DNA of 64,000 bases from Myxococcales bacterium (lineage in GTDB: Bacteria > Myxococcota_A > Polyangia > Haliangiales > Haliangiaceae): the NCBI GenBank assembly GCA_016794525.1, contig JAEUJY010000131.1, positions 1-64,000 of the forward strand, read 5' to 3'. How positions within the stretch are numbered: position 1 is the first letter of the stretch; each line of letters starts with the position of its first letter. Positions 1 to 8,654 of the stretch are shown piece after piece. The position numbers and the translations under genes were made by a program. The notes beneath the pieces are model-generated. The model saw nothing but the letters and a program-made list of their open reading frames with translations. It made no database searches and was not told the DNA's origin.

Positions 1-777
1 CGCCACCTCGTACCGCTGGCCCGGCGCCAGCACGCTGACGATCAGGTCCTGCGTCCCGCTCGAGTTCGCCAGCCCCAGCCGGATCGGCAGGTTGAACTCA
101 TCGCTGTCGTAGTGGAACCGCAGCGGCGACAGCTCGGCGCGGCCGTCGACGAAGGACACCTTGGTCGGGTCGACCTTCGCGACGAAGAACTTCATCCCGC
201 TCTCGACGTACGGCCGCAGGAACGGCTCCGCCCCCGGCGGGATCTGGTAGTGCTCCTGGCGCAGCCAGGTGTCCAGCCCCGTCGAGTCCTTCGCCGACAG
301 GATCAACACCTGGTACTCGCCCACCTCGAACTTCGCCTCGATCGTCACCCCGAGGTCCCGGGGCTTCTCCATCGCGACGGCGGTAGGCATCGGCGCGCCA
401 GCCGCGGCGGGCGCCATGTCGTAGCGCTCGTACTTCGGCTGGTAGCAGGGGTCCTCCTCCCAGTACTCGACCAGCCGCGGCGCGCCCATCTGGTCGACGT
501 GCTCGAACACCGCCTTCGGCAGCGTCTTCACGTCCTCCTTCTGCAGCACCGTCGGCACCGGGATCACCAGCGCGAACGCCTCGGGCGGGCCCTTGTAGTT
601 GTTCTGCATCGACAGGACGGTGCGCGTCCCCGACCGCATCAACACCACCTGCGTCGCGTCGTTGAACATCTCCGACCCGCCGCTGTTCACGTAGAACCCG
701 CAGAACGCGTGCGCCGCGGGGGCGGTGGTGGCGAGCAGCGCACCGGTGACGAGAGCCAGCCCGATCTTCCTCGACAT
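1..777 (-). CDS. DUF2330 family secreted protein (partial, C-terminus outside window)
   Basis: 259 codons are visible and the frame runs off the left edge, so the C-terminus is missing. The N-terminus has a signal peptide (MSRKIGLALVTGALL, cleavage near AHAF) and then the CGFYV start typical of DUF2330 proteins. It is a close paralogue of the next gene along nearly its whole visible length: VVLMRSGTRTVLSMQNNY, PLRFHYDSDEFNLPIRLGL and the QRYEV segment all have counterparts there. Start choice is supported by an AAGGAG Shine-Dalgarno 7 nt upstream on the minus strand. DUF2330 has no established biochemical role; export is inferred from the signal peptide. The paralogue suggests the missing end carries a surface-sorting tail. 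Confidence 0.85.
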   Translation of the reverse strand, partial: MSRKIGLALVTGALLATTAPAAHAFCGFYVNSGGSEMFNDATQVVLMRSGTRTVLSMQNNYKGPPEAFALVIPVPTVLQKEDVKTLPKAVFEHVDQMGAPRLVEYWEEDPCYQPKYERYDMAPAAAGAPMPTAVAMEKPRDLGVTIEAKFEVGEYQVLILSAKDSTGLDTWLRQEHYQIPPGAEPFLRPYVESGMKFFVAKVDPTKVSFVDGRAELSPLRFHYDSDEFNLPIRLGLANSSGTQDLIVSVLAPGQRYEVA

Positions 778-830
778 CGTGTCTCCTTGGTTCGATTCGC
801 GCCGTCCGCGGCGCGGCTGCGACGACGACT

Positions 831-2342
831 TCAGCGGCGGCGGCGGCGCAGCGCCAGCGCCAGCACCACGCCGGCGCCGCCCGCGAACGCGGCCCCACCG
901 GCGGCGCCGGTCGAGGTCGCGCAGGTGCAGCCCGGGTACGCGGCCTTGTTGACCTTGCCCGGGAGCGGCACGCCGGCCTGCACGCCGATCTCGGGGATGT
1001 CCTGCTTCACCAGCGCCGGCAGCGACACCTGCCCGCGCGGGGCGAACGCGATGTTGGTCGCGGCCAGCGGCTCGCTGTCGGCGATCTGATCGTCGGGCGG
1101 CCCGCCCCAGCGCCCGCGCACCGGATCCTTGCAGGTGATCGGCCCGGTCCACTCGTGGCGGATCGCGTAGCGCGCCTGGAAGTTGTTGGTCGAGTCGGGG
1201 CGCGACCGCTCCTCGAGCTTGCGGCTCTGCTCGTCGACCACGAACTCGCGGCCGCCGACGATCGGCTCGGCCGCCTTGAACACCAGGTCGGCCTTCATGT
1301 CGTCCTTGCCGTAGCGGGCGTGCAGCCGGGTCAGCACCAGGCCCCAGTACTCGCCGCCGATCACGTCGGCGCCCAGCGTGTAGAAGTCGTTGTCGTCGAG
1401 CTGCGGCCCCGGGCACGGGTCGCAGGTCGAGGCGTCCCAGGCGTACTCGGTGATCACCGCGCCGGGGTTCTTCTCGACGGTGCGGTCGAACAGCGCCGCG
1501 TAGAAGGCGCCGAACTGGGTCTTGGTCTCGGGCTTGACGTCGAGGTTGGTCGGGATCGTGACGTTGCCGTAGTTGGCGACCTCGTAGCGCTGGTTGGGCG
1601 CGAGGATGTTGACGATCAGGTCCTGGGTGCCGTTCGAGTTGGCCAGGCCCAGCCGGATCGGCAGCGAGAACTCGTCGGAGTCGTAGTGGAAGCGCAGCGG
1701 CGACAGCTGGGCCTGGCCGTCGACGAACTTGACCTTCTTGGGGTCGACCTTGGCGACGAAGAACTTCGAGCCGCCCTCGACGTACGGCCGCAACAGCGGC
1801 TCGGCGCCCTTGGGGATGTTGTAGTTCTGGCGGCGCAGCCAGGTGTCGAGGCCCGACGAGTCCGACGCGGAGAGGATCAGCACCTGGTACTCGCCGACGG
1901 TGAACTTGGCCTCGATCTTGACCCCGAGATCCTTGTCGGCCGCCATCTCGGCGTCGGGCGCGGCGCCGGACATCATCCGCACCGGGCCGATGTCGTCGTA
2001 GCCGTAGTCGGGCTGGCAGGGATCCTGCTCCCAGTACTCGACCAGCCGGGGCGAGCCCATCTGATCGACCTTGGCGAAGACCTCCATCGGCAGCGTCTTG
2101 ACGTCTTCCTCGTGCAGCACCACCGGCACCGGCACCACCATCGCGAAGTCCGACGGCGGGCCCTGGTAGTTGTTCTGCATCGACAGCACCGTGCGGGTGC
2201 CCTCGCGCATCAGCACCACCTGGGTGGCGTTGTTGAACAGGTCGGCGCCGCCGCCCCCGACGTAGAACCCGCAGAACGCCTGGGCGGCGACCGGGGAGAA
2301 GAGGACGGCAGCGAGCGAGGCCGCGACGACGAAGCGCTTCAT
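831..2342 (-). CDS. DUF2330 protein with MYXO-CTERM-like sorting tail
   Basis: 503 residues. Signal peptide MKRFVVAASLAAVLFSP...AQAF, then a DUF2330 domain filling most of the protein (about 25-440). The C-terminus has a Cys-containing motif (PGCTCATSTG), a short hydrophobic stretch and a terminal RRRRR. This is the tripartite architecture of MYXO-CTERM signals, which are trimmed and anchored at the cell surface of myxobacteria. A longer reading start exists 28 codons upstream but would hide the signal peptide; the chosen ATG has GGGAGA 6 nt before it. It lies upstream of its paralogue in the same direction, 53 bp apart, so this is a tandem duplication and probably one transcription unit. Function unknown. 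Confidence 0.88.
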   Translation of the reverse strand: MKRFVVAASLAAVLFSPVAAQAFCGFYVGGGGADLFNNATQVVLMREGTRTVLSMQNNYQGPPSDFAMVVPVPVVLHEEDVKTLPMEVFAKVDQMGSPRLVEYWEQDPCQPDYGYDDIGPVRMMSGAAPDAEMAADKDLGVKIEAKFTVGEYQVLILSASDSSGLDTWLRRQNYNIPKGAEPLLRPYVEGGSKFFVAKVDPKKVKFVDGQAQLSPLRFHYDSDEFSLPIRLGLANSNGTQDLIVNILAPNQRYEVANYGNVTIPTNLDVKPETKTQFGAFYAALFDRTVEKNPGAVITEYAWDASTCDPCPGPQLDDNDFYTLGADVIGGEYWGLVLTRLHARYGKDDMKADLVFKAAEPIVGGREFVVDEQSRKLEERSRPDSTNNFQARYAIRHEWTGPITCKDPVRGRWGGPPDDQIADSEPLAATNIAFAPRGQVSLPALVKQDIPEIGVQAGVPLPGKVNKAAYPGCTCATSTGAAGGAAFAGGAGVVLALALRRRRR

Positions 2343-2585
2343 GTGGTCTCCCGGCGCGCACGGAGGCCGCGCGGCGTGGTGCCGTCGGTCCCCCCGCGAA
2401 GTCCGCGTGGGTGCGATGATAGACAAACGCGCGGGGCGTGTCCTTGGCCTGCCACGCGTGAATTCGTGATTGTCGCCCAGCGGTTACAAGTGCCGCGGTT
2501 GTGCCGGCGACCGCGCGGCGACACGCCGCGGGCGGTGCCGCACGTCGCCGATGCGGCGCCGGTCGCGATCTGCGAACATGGGCTC

Positions 2586-3683
2586 ATGGCATGCCTCGAT
2601 CGTGGCTCACCTTCCCGGGGTGGCGGGGTCGGCGTCGGGGTGGTGGTCGGACTCGCGCTGCTCGTCGCGGGCGCCGGTCGCGCGGCCGCCGACCCGGTGC
2701 CGGTGCGCTCGGGCAAGGTGGTCCTGCCGATCACCGGGCTCGCCGTCGACCTGCCCAAGGACCCGCGCAAGAACGCGACCTGGGCGCTGTCGGGGAGCTG
2801 GTCGCTGAGCAACGGCGGCGCGTCGTACGACGGCCGCGACGTGATCGATCTGAAGGTCGGCGACACGCTGGTCGCGGGCAACTGGGTGCACATCGGCTAC
2901 TTCGACGCCGGCGACTGCGCCAAGGTCGTGCAGGAGCTCGACGTGCCCGATCGCTGGACCGCGCAGCAGAAGCTGTGGGGCCTGGACTTCCAGGTCGCCG
3001 GCGGCACGTGGGACTTCGAGAACGATCTGGGCAAGAAGCCGGCGATCGCGCTGTGCACGCCCGGCCCCAGCGGCAGCAGCCTCTTGCTCTACCACTTCTT
3101 CCTTGAGGCCAAGCCGCCGGCGACCAGCAAGGCCGCGCTGGCGGCGATCGCCAAGGACAAGCTCCTGCCGCGGGTCACCAAGGCCTGGGTCGCCGGCGCC
3201 ACCGGCCCGACGACGCCGGCCACGCTGCCGCAGATCAAGCAGCGCGGCGACATCGCCGCCGCGCGGACCGTGACGCTGGCGCAGACCAAGCTCGAGGTCG
3301 CGCTGCCCAGCGACGGGTTCGTCTGGCTGGCTCGCAGCGGCGATGAGGGCTCGGACTTCCTGGATCGGATGGCGCCGTCCTTGCCCGACGTGACGCTCGA
3401 GATCGGCCGCGTGCCGGCGATGACCTGCGCCGAGATCATGCCGCAGATGATCGCGACCCAGAAGACCTTCACCGAGCCGCCGCCGGCCGGCGTGCCGTTC
3501 GGCTGGACCGCCTACCCGACGCTGCAGCTCGACAAGACCCGCGAGCGGCTGGTGTGCAAGGACGTCGCCGGCGCGGCGCTGGTGGTCGGCCTGATGGCGA
3601 CGCCAGCGACCACCCCGGCGGCGCGCGACTTCGGTCCGTTCGCGCCGGTGCTCGAGGCGCTGGCGACCGCCAAGACGCCCTAG
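2586..3683 (+). CDS. Secreted protein of unknown function
   Basis: 365 residues starting MACLDRGSPSRGG, then a hydrophobic segment (about 13-32) ending AAADP, read as a signal peptide. The mature part is soluble-looking, without membrane spans, and has four or five scattered cysteines. I recognise no domain. The open frame extends far upstream, but that part is the shadow of the DUF2330 gene on the other strand, so the start is set at the ATG that creates the signal peptide. It is divergent from the DUF2330 pair across a 243-bp gap; the weak -10-like GAACAT lies 6 nt before the ATG. Role unknown; location outside the cytoplasm is inferred. Confidence 0.7.
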   Translation: MACLDRGSPSRGGGVGVGVVVGLALLVAGAGRAAADPVPVRSGKVVLPITGLAVDLPKDPRKNATWALSGSWSLSNGGASYDGRDVIDLKVGDTLVAGNWVHIGYFDAGDCAKVVQELDVPDRWTAQQKLWGLDFQVAGGTWDFENDLGKKPAIALCTPGPSGSSLLLYHFFLEAKPPATSKAALAAIAKDKLLPRVTKAWVAGATGPTTPATLPQIKQRGDIAAARTVTLAQTKLEVALPSDGFVWLARSGDEGSDFLDRMAPSLPDVTLEIGRVPAMTCAEIMPQMIATQKTFTEPPPAGVPFGWTAYPTLQLDKTRERLVCKDVAGAALVVGLMATPATTPAARDFGPFAPVLEALATAKTP

Positions 3684-3743
3684 CCGTCGAAGGGTAGCGC
3701 GCGGCGCGCACCGCGCAACGCTTGCGACGCCACGCGGCGGCAT

Positions 3744-3749
3744 TACGGT
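3744..3749 (+). promoter_or_regulatory. TANNNT -10-like element (TACGGT) before htpX
   Basis: TACGGT ends 8 nt before the htpX ATG and there is no purine-rich ribosome-binding site between. A start point 6-7 nt after the hexamer would give an essentially leaderless mRNA. This is one of the repeated TANNNT placements discussed in the findings. Confidence 0.4.
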
Positions 3750-3757
3750 GGGCGGGT

Positions 3758-4657
3758 ATGAAGTCGACCGTCATCAATCAGCTCAAGACCATTGGGCTCC
3801 TGGGTGGCCTCACCGCGCTCCTCGTCGTGATCGGGGGCGCGCTGGCGCCCGGGATGCTCTGGCTGTTCCTCGTGCTGGCCGCGGCGCTCAACCTCGGCTC
3901 GTACTTCTTCTCCGACCGCATCGTGCTGGCGATGAACCGCGCCCATCCGGTGGCGCCCGGCAGCGACCCGGCGCTCGAGCGCATGGTGGCCGAGCTGGCC
4001 GCGCGCGCCGAGATCCCGGTGCCGCGGCTGTACGTCATCGACGATCCGGCGCCCAACGCGTTCGCCACCGGCCGCAACCCGCGGCACGGCGTCGTCGCGG
4101 TCACGACCGGCATCCGCCGCTTGCTCAGCGAGCGCGAGCTGCGCGGCGTCATCGCCCACGAGCTGGCCCACATCCACAACCGCGACATCCTGATCGCCTC
4201 GATCGCCGCGATGCTGGCCAGCGTCGTGTCGTTCGTCGCCACCGCGGTGCAGTGGGGCGCGATGTTCGGCGGGAGCCGCGACGACCGCGAGGGCGGCGGC
4301 GGCGTGCTCGGCGCGCTGGCGCTGGCGATCGTCGCGCCGATCGCCGCGACGATCATCCAGCTGGCGATCTCGCGCTCGCGCGAGTACGGCGCCGACGCCT
4401 ACGGCGCGCGCATCAGCGGCGACCCGCTGGCGCTGGCCAGCGCGCTGGCCAAGCTCGAGCGCGGCAACGCCCGCATCCCGCTGCACACCGTCGGCGACTC
4501 GCCGGCCACCGCCAGCCTGTTCATCTGCGCCCCGCTGTCGGGCGGCGGCGTGGCCAGCTGGTTCTCGACCCACCCGCCGATCCCCGAGCGCATCCGCCGC
4601 CTCGAGGCGATGGCCGACGATCTGGCGCCGCGGCGCGGCCGGCGGTTCGCGGCCTGA
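3758..4657 (+). CDS. htpX: HtpX-type M48 membrane zinc metalloprotease
   Basis: 299 residues. Two N-terminal membrane segments (about 9-28 and 31-52) precede the catalytic domain. The zinc motif HELAH is at 134-138, and the third-ligand Glu is in SREYGADAYG at about 209. Two further hydrophobic segments lie between (about 148-172 and 183-204). The NAFATGRNPRHG segment is also typical of HtpX. HtpX is a cytoplasmic-membrane protease that, with FtsH, degrades misfolded membrane proteins after heat or envelope stress. Size matches the family. The first in-frame ATG lies 12 codons upstream, but MKSTVINQLK is the natural family start. It is followed by a hairpin and the convergent EF-Tu gene. Confidence 0.93.
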   Translation: MKSTVINQLKTIGLLGGLTALLVVIGGALAPGMLWLFLVLAAALNLGSYFFSDRIVLAMNRAHPVAPGSDPALERMVAELAARAEIPVPRLYVIDDPAPNAFATGRNPRHGVVAVTTGIRRLLSERELRGVIAHELAHIHNRDILIASIAAMLASVVSFVATAVQWGAMFGGSRDDREGGGGVLGALALAIVAPIAATIIQLAISRSREYGADAYGARISGDPLALASALAKLERGNARIPLHTVGDSPATASLFICAPLSGGGVASWFSTHPPIPERIRRLEAMADDLAPRRGRRFAA

Positions 4658-4686
4658 CCGGCCGGACGCCGCCGAAAATGCGACGA

Positions 4687-4707
4687 CCGAGGTGGGCGAC
4701 ACCTCGG
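4687..4707. terminator. Hairpin in the htpX/EF-Tu convergent gap
   Basis: CCGAGGTG (4687-4694) and CACCTCGG (4700-4707) are perfect 8-bp inverted arms with a 5-nt loop. They lie between the convergent 3' ends of htpX and the EF-Tu gene, the expected place for a bidirectional terminator. No T-run follows on either strand, so intrinsic termination is uncertain. Confidence 0.4.
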
Positions 4708-4726
4708 CCATCGGGACTCTCCTACG

Positions 4727-5893
<1,167 letters not shown>

Positions 5894-5983
5894 GACACGG
5901 TCGTTCCTCGTGGGCGGGCCGACCCACGCGTGGTTCGCCGCGCGATCGGCGGCGGCGGACCATCCGCGCCTCGGACCGGCGAC

Positions 5984-6030
5984 GGGCCCGAAAAGCGGAC
6001 GGGCCCCGGGACGCGTGGTCCTCGGGGCCC
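5984..6030 (-). promoter_or_regulatory. Mutually exclusive hairpins in the EF-Tu leader (attenuator-like)
   Basis: On the minus (transcribed) strand, the arm at 6030-6024 pairs perfectly (7 bp) with 6007-6001. That second arm can instead pair (7 bp) with 5990-5984 across a CCGCTTTT-type loop. The middle arm is shared, so the two hairpins compete. This sits about 90 nt before the EF-Tu start codon. Competing leader hairpins are typical of attenuators, but GGGCCC is self-palindromic and the region is GC-rich, so chance folding is possible. Confidence 0.35.
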
Positions 6031-6095
6031 GGTGGTGCGGCCGAGCTCGGTGGCCTCGGCGCGGTCAGGCTCGTGAGAACGCAGCGGTCCCCTGC

Positions 6096-6114
6096 GCAGC
6101 CCGGACCGGGCTGC
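6096..6114. terminator. Perfect 8-bp hairpin downstream of the lipoprotein gene
   Basis: GCAGCCCG (6096-6103), GAC loop and CGGGCTGC (6107-6114). It lies about 120 bp past the stop of the lipoprotein gene and upstream of EF-Tu, both on the minus strand. Candidate terminator or processing hairpin; no T-run follows. Confidence 0.4.
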
Positions 6115-6230
6115 ACGGTGACGCTGAAGCTGACGAGCGGACGCGCATGACGTCGATGCTTGTGCCAGATCGCGTCGACGCGGTCAACGCAATTCGTCCG
6201 GGCGCCGGACAGCTGCGCGGCGCGCCGCCG

Positions 6231-7271
6231 CTACGGCGCGTCGGGCGTCAGCTCGCGACCGCACACCGCCAGCTGGTAGCTGGCCGGCAGCGTCGCCGAG
6301 CGCGTCGAGCCGCCGATCCACACCCAGTACAAGGTCGCCGGCTTGACCGACGTGACGATCAGCTCGCCGGCGACGGTCGCGGTCGGCACGCCGAGCGGCT
6401 CGGCCGGGTGCTCGGCCTCGAACACCAGCACGTCGAGGTCGGCGGCGCTGGCCCACGCGGCGCGCAGCTCGAGGAAGTTGGTGGTCTGCCCGGTGTAGAC
6501 CGCGAAGGTGTCGCGATCGTGGTAGTCGTCGCCGGCCGAGGCCACGTCGGCCGACGTACCGGCCAGCACCACCCGGCCCACCGACGACACCGCCCGCTGC
6601 GTGTCCTCGGGCCGATCGCTGGTCGACGGCGTGGCGCCGGTGACCAGCGGCGTCGCCTGGACCTGCACCATGTCGTTGGCGCGGTGGCCGACGGCGCTCT
6701 CGTCGGCCTCGCGGTAGTCGGGGTTGACCGCGGCCAGCGGACAGCGGGCCGCGGGGTCGTCGGGCGCGATCACCAGCCGGTACGGGACCGCGCCGGCGCT
6801 GGCGCCGAGCGCGGTGACCGTCAGCTCGTGGGTGCCGGCCGGCAGCGGCGCGATCGCCACGCCGAGGCCGCCGATGACCCGCGCGCCGATCGTCGCGCCG
6901 GTGGCGGTGGTGATCTCGAGCTGGAGGCGGTCGAGGCCGGCCGAGCCCGGCGCGCTGAGCCGCACGACCACGGCGGCCGGCGTGACCAGCGTCACCGCGA
7001 AGCGATCGCGATCGAGCACGCCACCGACGCCGGCGTGATCGACGTCGATCGCGCCGCAGATCGGGCGGGCCACGCCGCCGACCACCAGGCCGGTCGGCTC
7101 GGCGGCGTCGCCGTTGCTGGCGTCGGCCAGCTCGCGGTAGCAGTCGTCGACCGGGGCGTCGGAGGGGCTGGCGTCGCCGACGATCGAGCCGTCGATGGTC
7201 GTGCTGCCGCCGTCGTCGCCGCCGCACGCGGCGATAAGCAGAAGCACGGACAGGGCTCGGCCGGGACGCAT
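6231..7271 (-). CDS. Lipoprotein with pre-peptidase-C-like beta domains
   Basis: 346 residues. MRPGRALSVLLLIAACGG is a lipoprotein signal with lipobox IAAC. A low-complexity Gly/Asp/Ser linker follows. The rest consists of two beta-rich segments (about 75-190 and 210-346) with DRFAVTL and DTFAVYTG repeats, resembling PPC-type domains found at the ends of secreted myxobacterial proteins. No catalytic motif is seen. The alternative ATG five codons upstream (MRDRAM) is less likely because it would separate the Arg-rich signal start from the initiator. TAGGTT (7285-7290) lies 13 nt before the start. Function unknown; surface anchoring inferred. Confidence 0.72.
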   Translation of the reverse strand: MRPGRALSVLLLIAACGGDDGGSTTIDGSIVGDASPSDAPVDDCYRELADASNGDAAEPTGLVVGGVARPICGAIDVDHAGVGGVLDRDRFAVTLVTPAAVVVRLSAPGSAGLDRLQLEITTATGATIGARVIGGLGVAIAPLPAGTHELTVTALGASAGAVPYRLVIAPDDPAARCPLAAVNPDYREADESAVGHRANDMVQVQATPLVTGATPSTSDRPEDTQRAVSSVGRVVLAGTSADVASAGDDYHDRDTFAVYTGQTTNFLELRAAWASAADLDVLVFEAEHPAEPLGVPTATVAGELIVTSVKPATLYWVWIGGSTRSATLPASYQLAVCGRELTPDAP

Positions 7272-7350
7272 CGCTCGATCTCGCAACCTACAGCCTGGGG
7301 GTGGAGGTGTCCAGTTGCGCCCCCGACGCGCGCGATCGAGCGCACACCGC

Positions 7351-7356
7351 TATACT
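7351..7356 (+). promoter_or_regulatory. -10 element TATACT before the OmpA gene
   Basis: TATACT ends 10 nt before the ATG at 7367. No -35 match is seen at 16-18 bp and no Shine-Dalgarno follows, so the 5' leader would be only about 3-4 nt. Confidence 0.5.
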
Positions 7357-7366
7357 CCGCGGAAAC

Positions 7367-8614
7367 ATGCGCGCCACGATCTCGCTTGCGCTGCTGCTGC
7401 TCGGCGCCGCCGCGCCGGCGATCCGGGCCGAGCCGCTGGAGCTCGGCGGGTTCTTCGGACCGCGGCGGTTCGCCGACGACGTCGTGCTCGGCGCCGACGG
7501 CCAGGGCCGCACCTCGCTGGGCGGCTCGGTGGTGCTGGGCCCGCGCGTCGCGCGGCCGCTGCTCAGCTGGCTGGTGCCCGAGCTCGAGCTGGCGCTGTCG
7601 CCGACCACCACCGATCAGTACGACGTCAGCGTGTTCTGGCTGGAGCCGCGCGCGCTGATCCGGCTCGAGCTGCGCCCCGGCGCGCGGGTCCGCCCGTTCG
7701 TCGCGGTCGGCGCCGGCATGGCCACCGCGCTGTCGAGCAAGCGCATGATCTACGACAGCGGCATCACCGTCGACGGGTTCGGCGCGCTCGGCGTCGGCTG
7801 GAACCCCGGCCGCGGCCTCGCGGTGCGGCTCGACCTCCGGGTCGGGGTGCTGCCGACGCGGGCCGACGCCGCTCGGCCGGTGACCGTCGAGGGCGAGGTG
7901 CTGCTCGGGATCCAGGTCCCGCTGGGCCGGCGGGCGGCGGCGGCCGACGCGACCCCGCGCGCGCTGCCCGCCGAGGTCGATCGCGACGGCGACGGCTACG
8001 CCGACGGCGGCGACGCGTGCCCCGATCGGGCCGAGGACCACGACGGCTTCGAGGACAAGGACGGCTGCCCCGACATCGACAACGACCTCGATCACGTCCT
8101 CGACATCTCGGACAAGTGCGCGTCCGTGGCCGAGACCTACAACGGCTTCGACGACGACGACGGCTGCCCCGACACCGTCCCGCCCGCGGTCGACGCCGTC
8201 GTCGGCGTGGTCGAGGGGCTGCTCTACCGCGAGGGCGACACCGAGGTCCGCGCGATCGCCAAGGACGGGCTCGACAAGCTGGCCACCGCGCTGGTGCAGC
8301 ACCCGTCGGTGCGGATCACGCTGGTCGGTCACACCGACGATCGCGAGGCCACGCCCGAGCCGGCCGCCGAGCCGCCGCCCGACGGCGCCGAGCCGCCGCC
8401 GCCGCCCGACCTCGAGGCGCTGTCGCTGGAGCTCGGCCGGGCCCGGGCCACCGCCGTGCGCGCGGCGCTGATCGAGCGCGGCATCGCCCGCGGCCGGATC
8501 ATGATCGACAGCGTCGGCGCCGCCGAGCCGGTGTCCGACAACGACACGCCCCGCGGCCGGCTGCGCAACCGCCGCGTCGAGGTCCGGCTGTACGTGCCCA
8601 AGCGCGGCACGTGA
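7367..8614 (+). CDS. OmpA-family outer-membrane protein with thrombospondin-3 repeats
   Basis: 415 residues. Signal peptide MRATISLALLLLGAAAP...RAEP. A beta-barrel-like domain follows (about 25-190). Next come thrombospondin type 3 calcium repeats (about 200-265: DRDGDGYADGGDACPD, DHDGFEDKDGCPDID, GFDDDDGCPD). The OmpA C-terminal domain (about 290-415) shows ITLVGHTDD, ARATAVRAALIERGI and RGRLRNRRVEVRLY, the peptidoglycan-binding pattern. A Pro-rich insert (about 325-345) interrupts the OmpA domain after GHTDD. The family links the outer membrane to the cell wall. A longer frame begins 22 codons earlier but would hide the signal peptide. Confidence 0.88.
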   Translation: MRATISLALLLLGAAAPAIRAEPLELGGFFGPRRFADDVVLGADGQGRTSLGGSVVLGPRVARPLLSWLVPELELALSPTTTDQYDVSVFWLEPRALIRLELRPGARVRPFVAVGAGMATALSSKRMIYDSGITVDGFGALGVGWNPGRGLAVRLDLRVGVLPTRADAARPVTVEGEVLLGIQVPLGRRAAAADATPRALPAEVDRDGDGYADGGDACPDRAEDHDGFEDKDGCPDIDNDLDHVLDISDKCASVAETYNGFDDDDGCPDTVPPAVDAVVGVVEGLLYREGDTEVRAIAKDGLDKLATALVQHPSVRITLVGHTDDREATPEPAAEPPPDGAEPPPPPDLEALSLELGRARATAVRAALIERGIARGRIMIDSVGAAEPVSDNDTPRGRLRNRRVEVRLYVPKRGT

Positions 8615-8654
8615 TCAAGAGCGGGGCATTCGACCGGCCCAGGTGGCGAGCTCC

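Larger units (their letters stand above)
5894..6230. other. Intergenic region with EF-Tu leader hairpins
   Basis: 337 bp without a gene between the EF-Tu start and the end of the upstream lipoprotein gene. It holds two structures described separately: an overlapping pair of GGGCCC hairpins at 5984-6030 and a perfect 8-bp hairpin at 6096-6114. I see no other gene or clear -35/-10 pair. Confidence 0.5.

Noticed and set aside
6061-6230. tRNA or other structural RNA gene next to EF-Tu
   Set aside because: Only a single 8-bp hairpin is present; no cloverleaf, TTC loop or CCA-proximal acceptor stem could be drawn.
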